NCBI GenBank assembly: GCA_024349245.1
Contig: JALDNG010000100.1
Location: forward strand, 521,501-585,500
Direction: 5' to 3'
DNA: 64,000 nucleotides
Source of the DNA: Neodontobutis hainanensis
Taxonomy: Eukaryota; Chordata; Actinopteri; Gobiiformes; Odontobutidae
Part shown: positions 61,941-64,000 of the stretch, piece after piece
How the letters are laid out: each line of letters starts with the position of its first letter
Numbering within the stretch: position 1 is the first letter of the stretch
Position numbers and translations under genes: made by a program
Notes under the pieces: model-generated
Seen by the model: only the letters and a program-made list of their open reading frames with translations
What the model was told of the DNA's origin: nothing
Databases searched by the model: none

Positions 61941-63229
61941 CAATAACTCTAAAGCCAATTAGTACAATGACCCTTTTTTGCATTCTGTTGAAGGTAAACC
62001 AAAAATGACACTGACAAAACAGCTTCATCATTCAGTTTTTTTACCTTAGCAACACTATTCCGTCCTATTAAAACCAAATCAAAAAACATTGGTAGGTAGT
62101 ATTATTGAAAATAAAAATGCACTTAGTAGATGAACATTTAGCCTACCAATAAAAAGTAGCCCCTTACTTAGAAAGCGTACTTACTCTAAAATCAACAGAT
62201 CTGGAAAATATTTGGCAAATTATTGTTTATCTTACTCACTTACAGTATATCTAATGTACATTTTTTATTTAATGCTGTAAATAAAGTACATCCTGAGAAT
62301 ATGTTGTACTTTGTAAAATTGTCATCCAATTTATTTCAGACTGGGTCACTTAGCTCAGCAGAAGTGAAGGCTCCCGTGTACAGTTTGTGTAGATGTCATT
62401 GGGCTGAGCCTTGACTGTCAACGCCAAGCTGCGTCTGTGCTGCTGTAAGCACACTTAAGATTTAGAAGAGATTTTTTTTTTTTTGCCATCAGTGACAAAG
62501 CCAGTTATTATACAACTTTCTGTGTAGTTCGTCTCAGCTCGAGGCAGCAAGAAGAAGGAAATATTGCCTCTTTTCTTGCAACAAAAACTGCAATCATTTC
62601 ACATCTCTGCTTTCTAGTTTTGTGAGGTTCACTGCTACTTGCCAGTTTTCATAACCACTTTTTTGTTTGGCTCATTCTTTCTCAGTCTAAACCTTGTGAT
62701 GGTAATTGGGAGAAGTTGAATCAGTGGAACGCTCAGCTGGGTCTTGAGTGTGCGTTTTTATGCTAATAGCGGCCCTCACTTGTGCAGGTGTTTGCTCAGA
62801 TATAGCTCTCTTCAGAAACAGCCAAATTGCAGCCGGCATAAAAACCTTGATAATTAGTGATCTATTGATTCAGACAAGCTCAAGGGAAAGTTTTGGCATG
62901 CTGAATTTTCCATTCATTTCTTTCCTGGAATGCATGCATCCTGGAAAACATAAAAATTTAGAGTAGTTTTTTCAGTCACCAAAATGAGCAGAAGTTTAAA
63001 GTCTGAATGTCTGGACGTAATTGTTATTGTCCTAGAAATGTATTTAATCCAGTTACATTTTTCAGAATTGTGCCTGTAAATAATGGTGTATTAGGTTTCT
63101 GAAGTTGTTAAGTAGCTTGCTTATTTTTGGGAAGTTGCATAACCCTTACAAGCATTTTAAATAAAATAGATGTGTTTAAATAAACTTAATCAAGCCGTGT
63201 TCTCCTCCACCTAGACCGGGCCAGATCAC

Positions 63230-63790
63230 AGGCCAGCACTCAAATCAGAAACATCTTGACTTTTAACTCCCCAAACACTTCCTCCAGCTTTCCCAGGGGG
63301 ATAATGAGGCGTTTCCAGGGCAGCTCATAGACAGAGTCCCTCCAACATGTCCTGTGTCGTCCTCCTTAGTAGGCCACACCCAAAACACCATACCAAGAGG
63401 CATCAGGAGCGGATTACAGAACCTCAGCTAACTGCTCTCTATGTAGAGGAGCAGCGGTTCTGCGCCGAGCTTCTCCCGAGGGACTGAGCTCTTCACGCTG
63501 TCTCTAAGGGCGAGCTTAGTCACCTTAAGGAGGAAGCACATTTTGGCCACTTGTGTCTGAGATCTTGTAATTTCGGTCATGACCCACAGCTTATTACCAC
63601 AAGTGAGAGTAGAAACGTAGCTCGAATGGTAAATCAAGAGCTTTGTCTTCTGGCTCAGCTCCCTCGTCACCACAACAGACCAATACATCAACCACATATT
63701 GTTACAAATGCTACACCAACCCATCTGCCTTGGACTTAAAGGTGCTGACCCTGATCTCGGGCACTTCACACTCTGCTGCAAACTGCCCCA
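63230..63790 (-). mobile_element. LINE reverse-transcriptase C-terminal remnant, minus strand
   Basis: The minus-strand open frame (63781-63428) encodes VVVTRELSQKTKLLIYHSSY, VSTLTCGNKLWVMTEITRSQ, KMCFLL..TKLALRDSVKSS and EKLGAEPLLLYIE, matching the common teleost LINE C-terminus (KELSRKAKLSIYRSIY..., LWVMTERTRSR...). Downstream pieces to about 63270 are broken. Related to 43130-43670 but better preserved. Confidence 0.75.
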
Positions 63791-64000
63791 AAAAGCAGAG
63801 ATGCTATGGTTCTGTGGTGATCTTATTCGTCAGATGTGCTTGGATCAAACCAATACATATGGTGTTTTTCTTCCATAGTTGCAGTAATTGTATGTATTTC
63901 TGTCAAAATCTTTGTTTTGTGTTGGTCAGGTCATTAGGTAATAACATAGTGGCCTAGATATCAGTTATCTCTACTGTTCCTTTTGTCTATACATACAATA

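Larger units (their letters stand above)
55716..64000. other. nav3 intron (3' end beyond window)
   Basis: No following exon found (searched for the expected WDDSSS-coding start). It contains Tc1-like copy C (61282-61940) and a LINE remnant (63230-63790). The rest, including 55716-61280, shows only non-homologous short frames. Confidence 0.6.

Noticed and set aside
1..64000. CRISPR arrays, operons, bacterial promoters or terminators
   Set aside because: The window is vertebrate nuclear DNA; repeats seen are microsatellites and transposon-derived, without spacer structure.

Overview
The window is a stretch of vertebrate, almost certainly teleost fish, nuclear DNA. The grounds are AT-rich introns with vertebrate-type splice sites, long introns carrying Tc1-like transposons, tRNA-derived SINEs and LINE fragments of kinds typical of bony fish, and a spliced gene whose peptides I recognise. 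It contains the middle of one large gene on the + strand, nav3 (neuron navigator 3, a microtubule plus-end/cytoskeleton regulator of neurons). I assign it to nav3 rather than nav2 or nav1 because several exon peptides match what I know of vertebrate NAV3: HNHPNTATVAPF, YSKTAKQCLEEIS, GEDPETRRMRTVKN and LNRRSQSFNSIDK. I found no other protein-coding gene on either strand.

Eight internal coding exons form one phase-consistent chain: 12423-12494, 20305-20447, 22758-23145, 23829-24503, 29155-29270, 45783-45891, 54386-54619 and 55593-55715 (1860 bases, 620 codons). They cover the serine-rich linker between the N-terminal calponin-homology (CH) region and the later coiled-coil/AAA region. I did not see the CH exons (expected upstream) or the C-terminal exons (expected beyond base 64000).

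The main discovery is two probable alternative first exons, each in a CpG-dense patch of otherwise CpG-poor intron. Exon 1b (about 4931-5082) joins in phase to the exon at 12423 and would start a form without the CH domain. Exon 1c (36783-37389) lies inside the 16.5 kb intron between the exons at 29155 and 45783. It encodes about 202 residues resembling the N-terminus of NAV1, ends in a consensus GTAAGT donor and joins in exact phase to the exon at 45783. The gene would thus produce a short, NAV1-like form of NAV3. Both exons add an EB-binding-like SxIP/TxLP motif.

Layout: 1-4700, intron or upstream DNA with SINE copies; 4700-5090, exon 1b and CpG patch; 5.1-12.4 kb, intron with locally duplicated sequence and Tc1-like remnants; 12.4-29.3 kb, five exons with introns holding a Tc1-like copy, a LINE reverse-transcriptase remnant, a GACTTG-type degenerate repeat and a LINE tail; 29.3-45.8 kb, long intron with exon 1c; 45.9-54.4 kb, intron with a SINE carrying a perfect target-site duplication and an inverted-repeat-flanked piggyBac remnant; 54.4-55.7 kb, two exons; 55.7-64 kb, intron with a Tc1-like remnant and a LINE remnant at the end. 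All mobile elements seen are broken copies.
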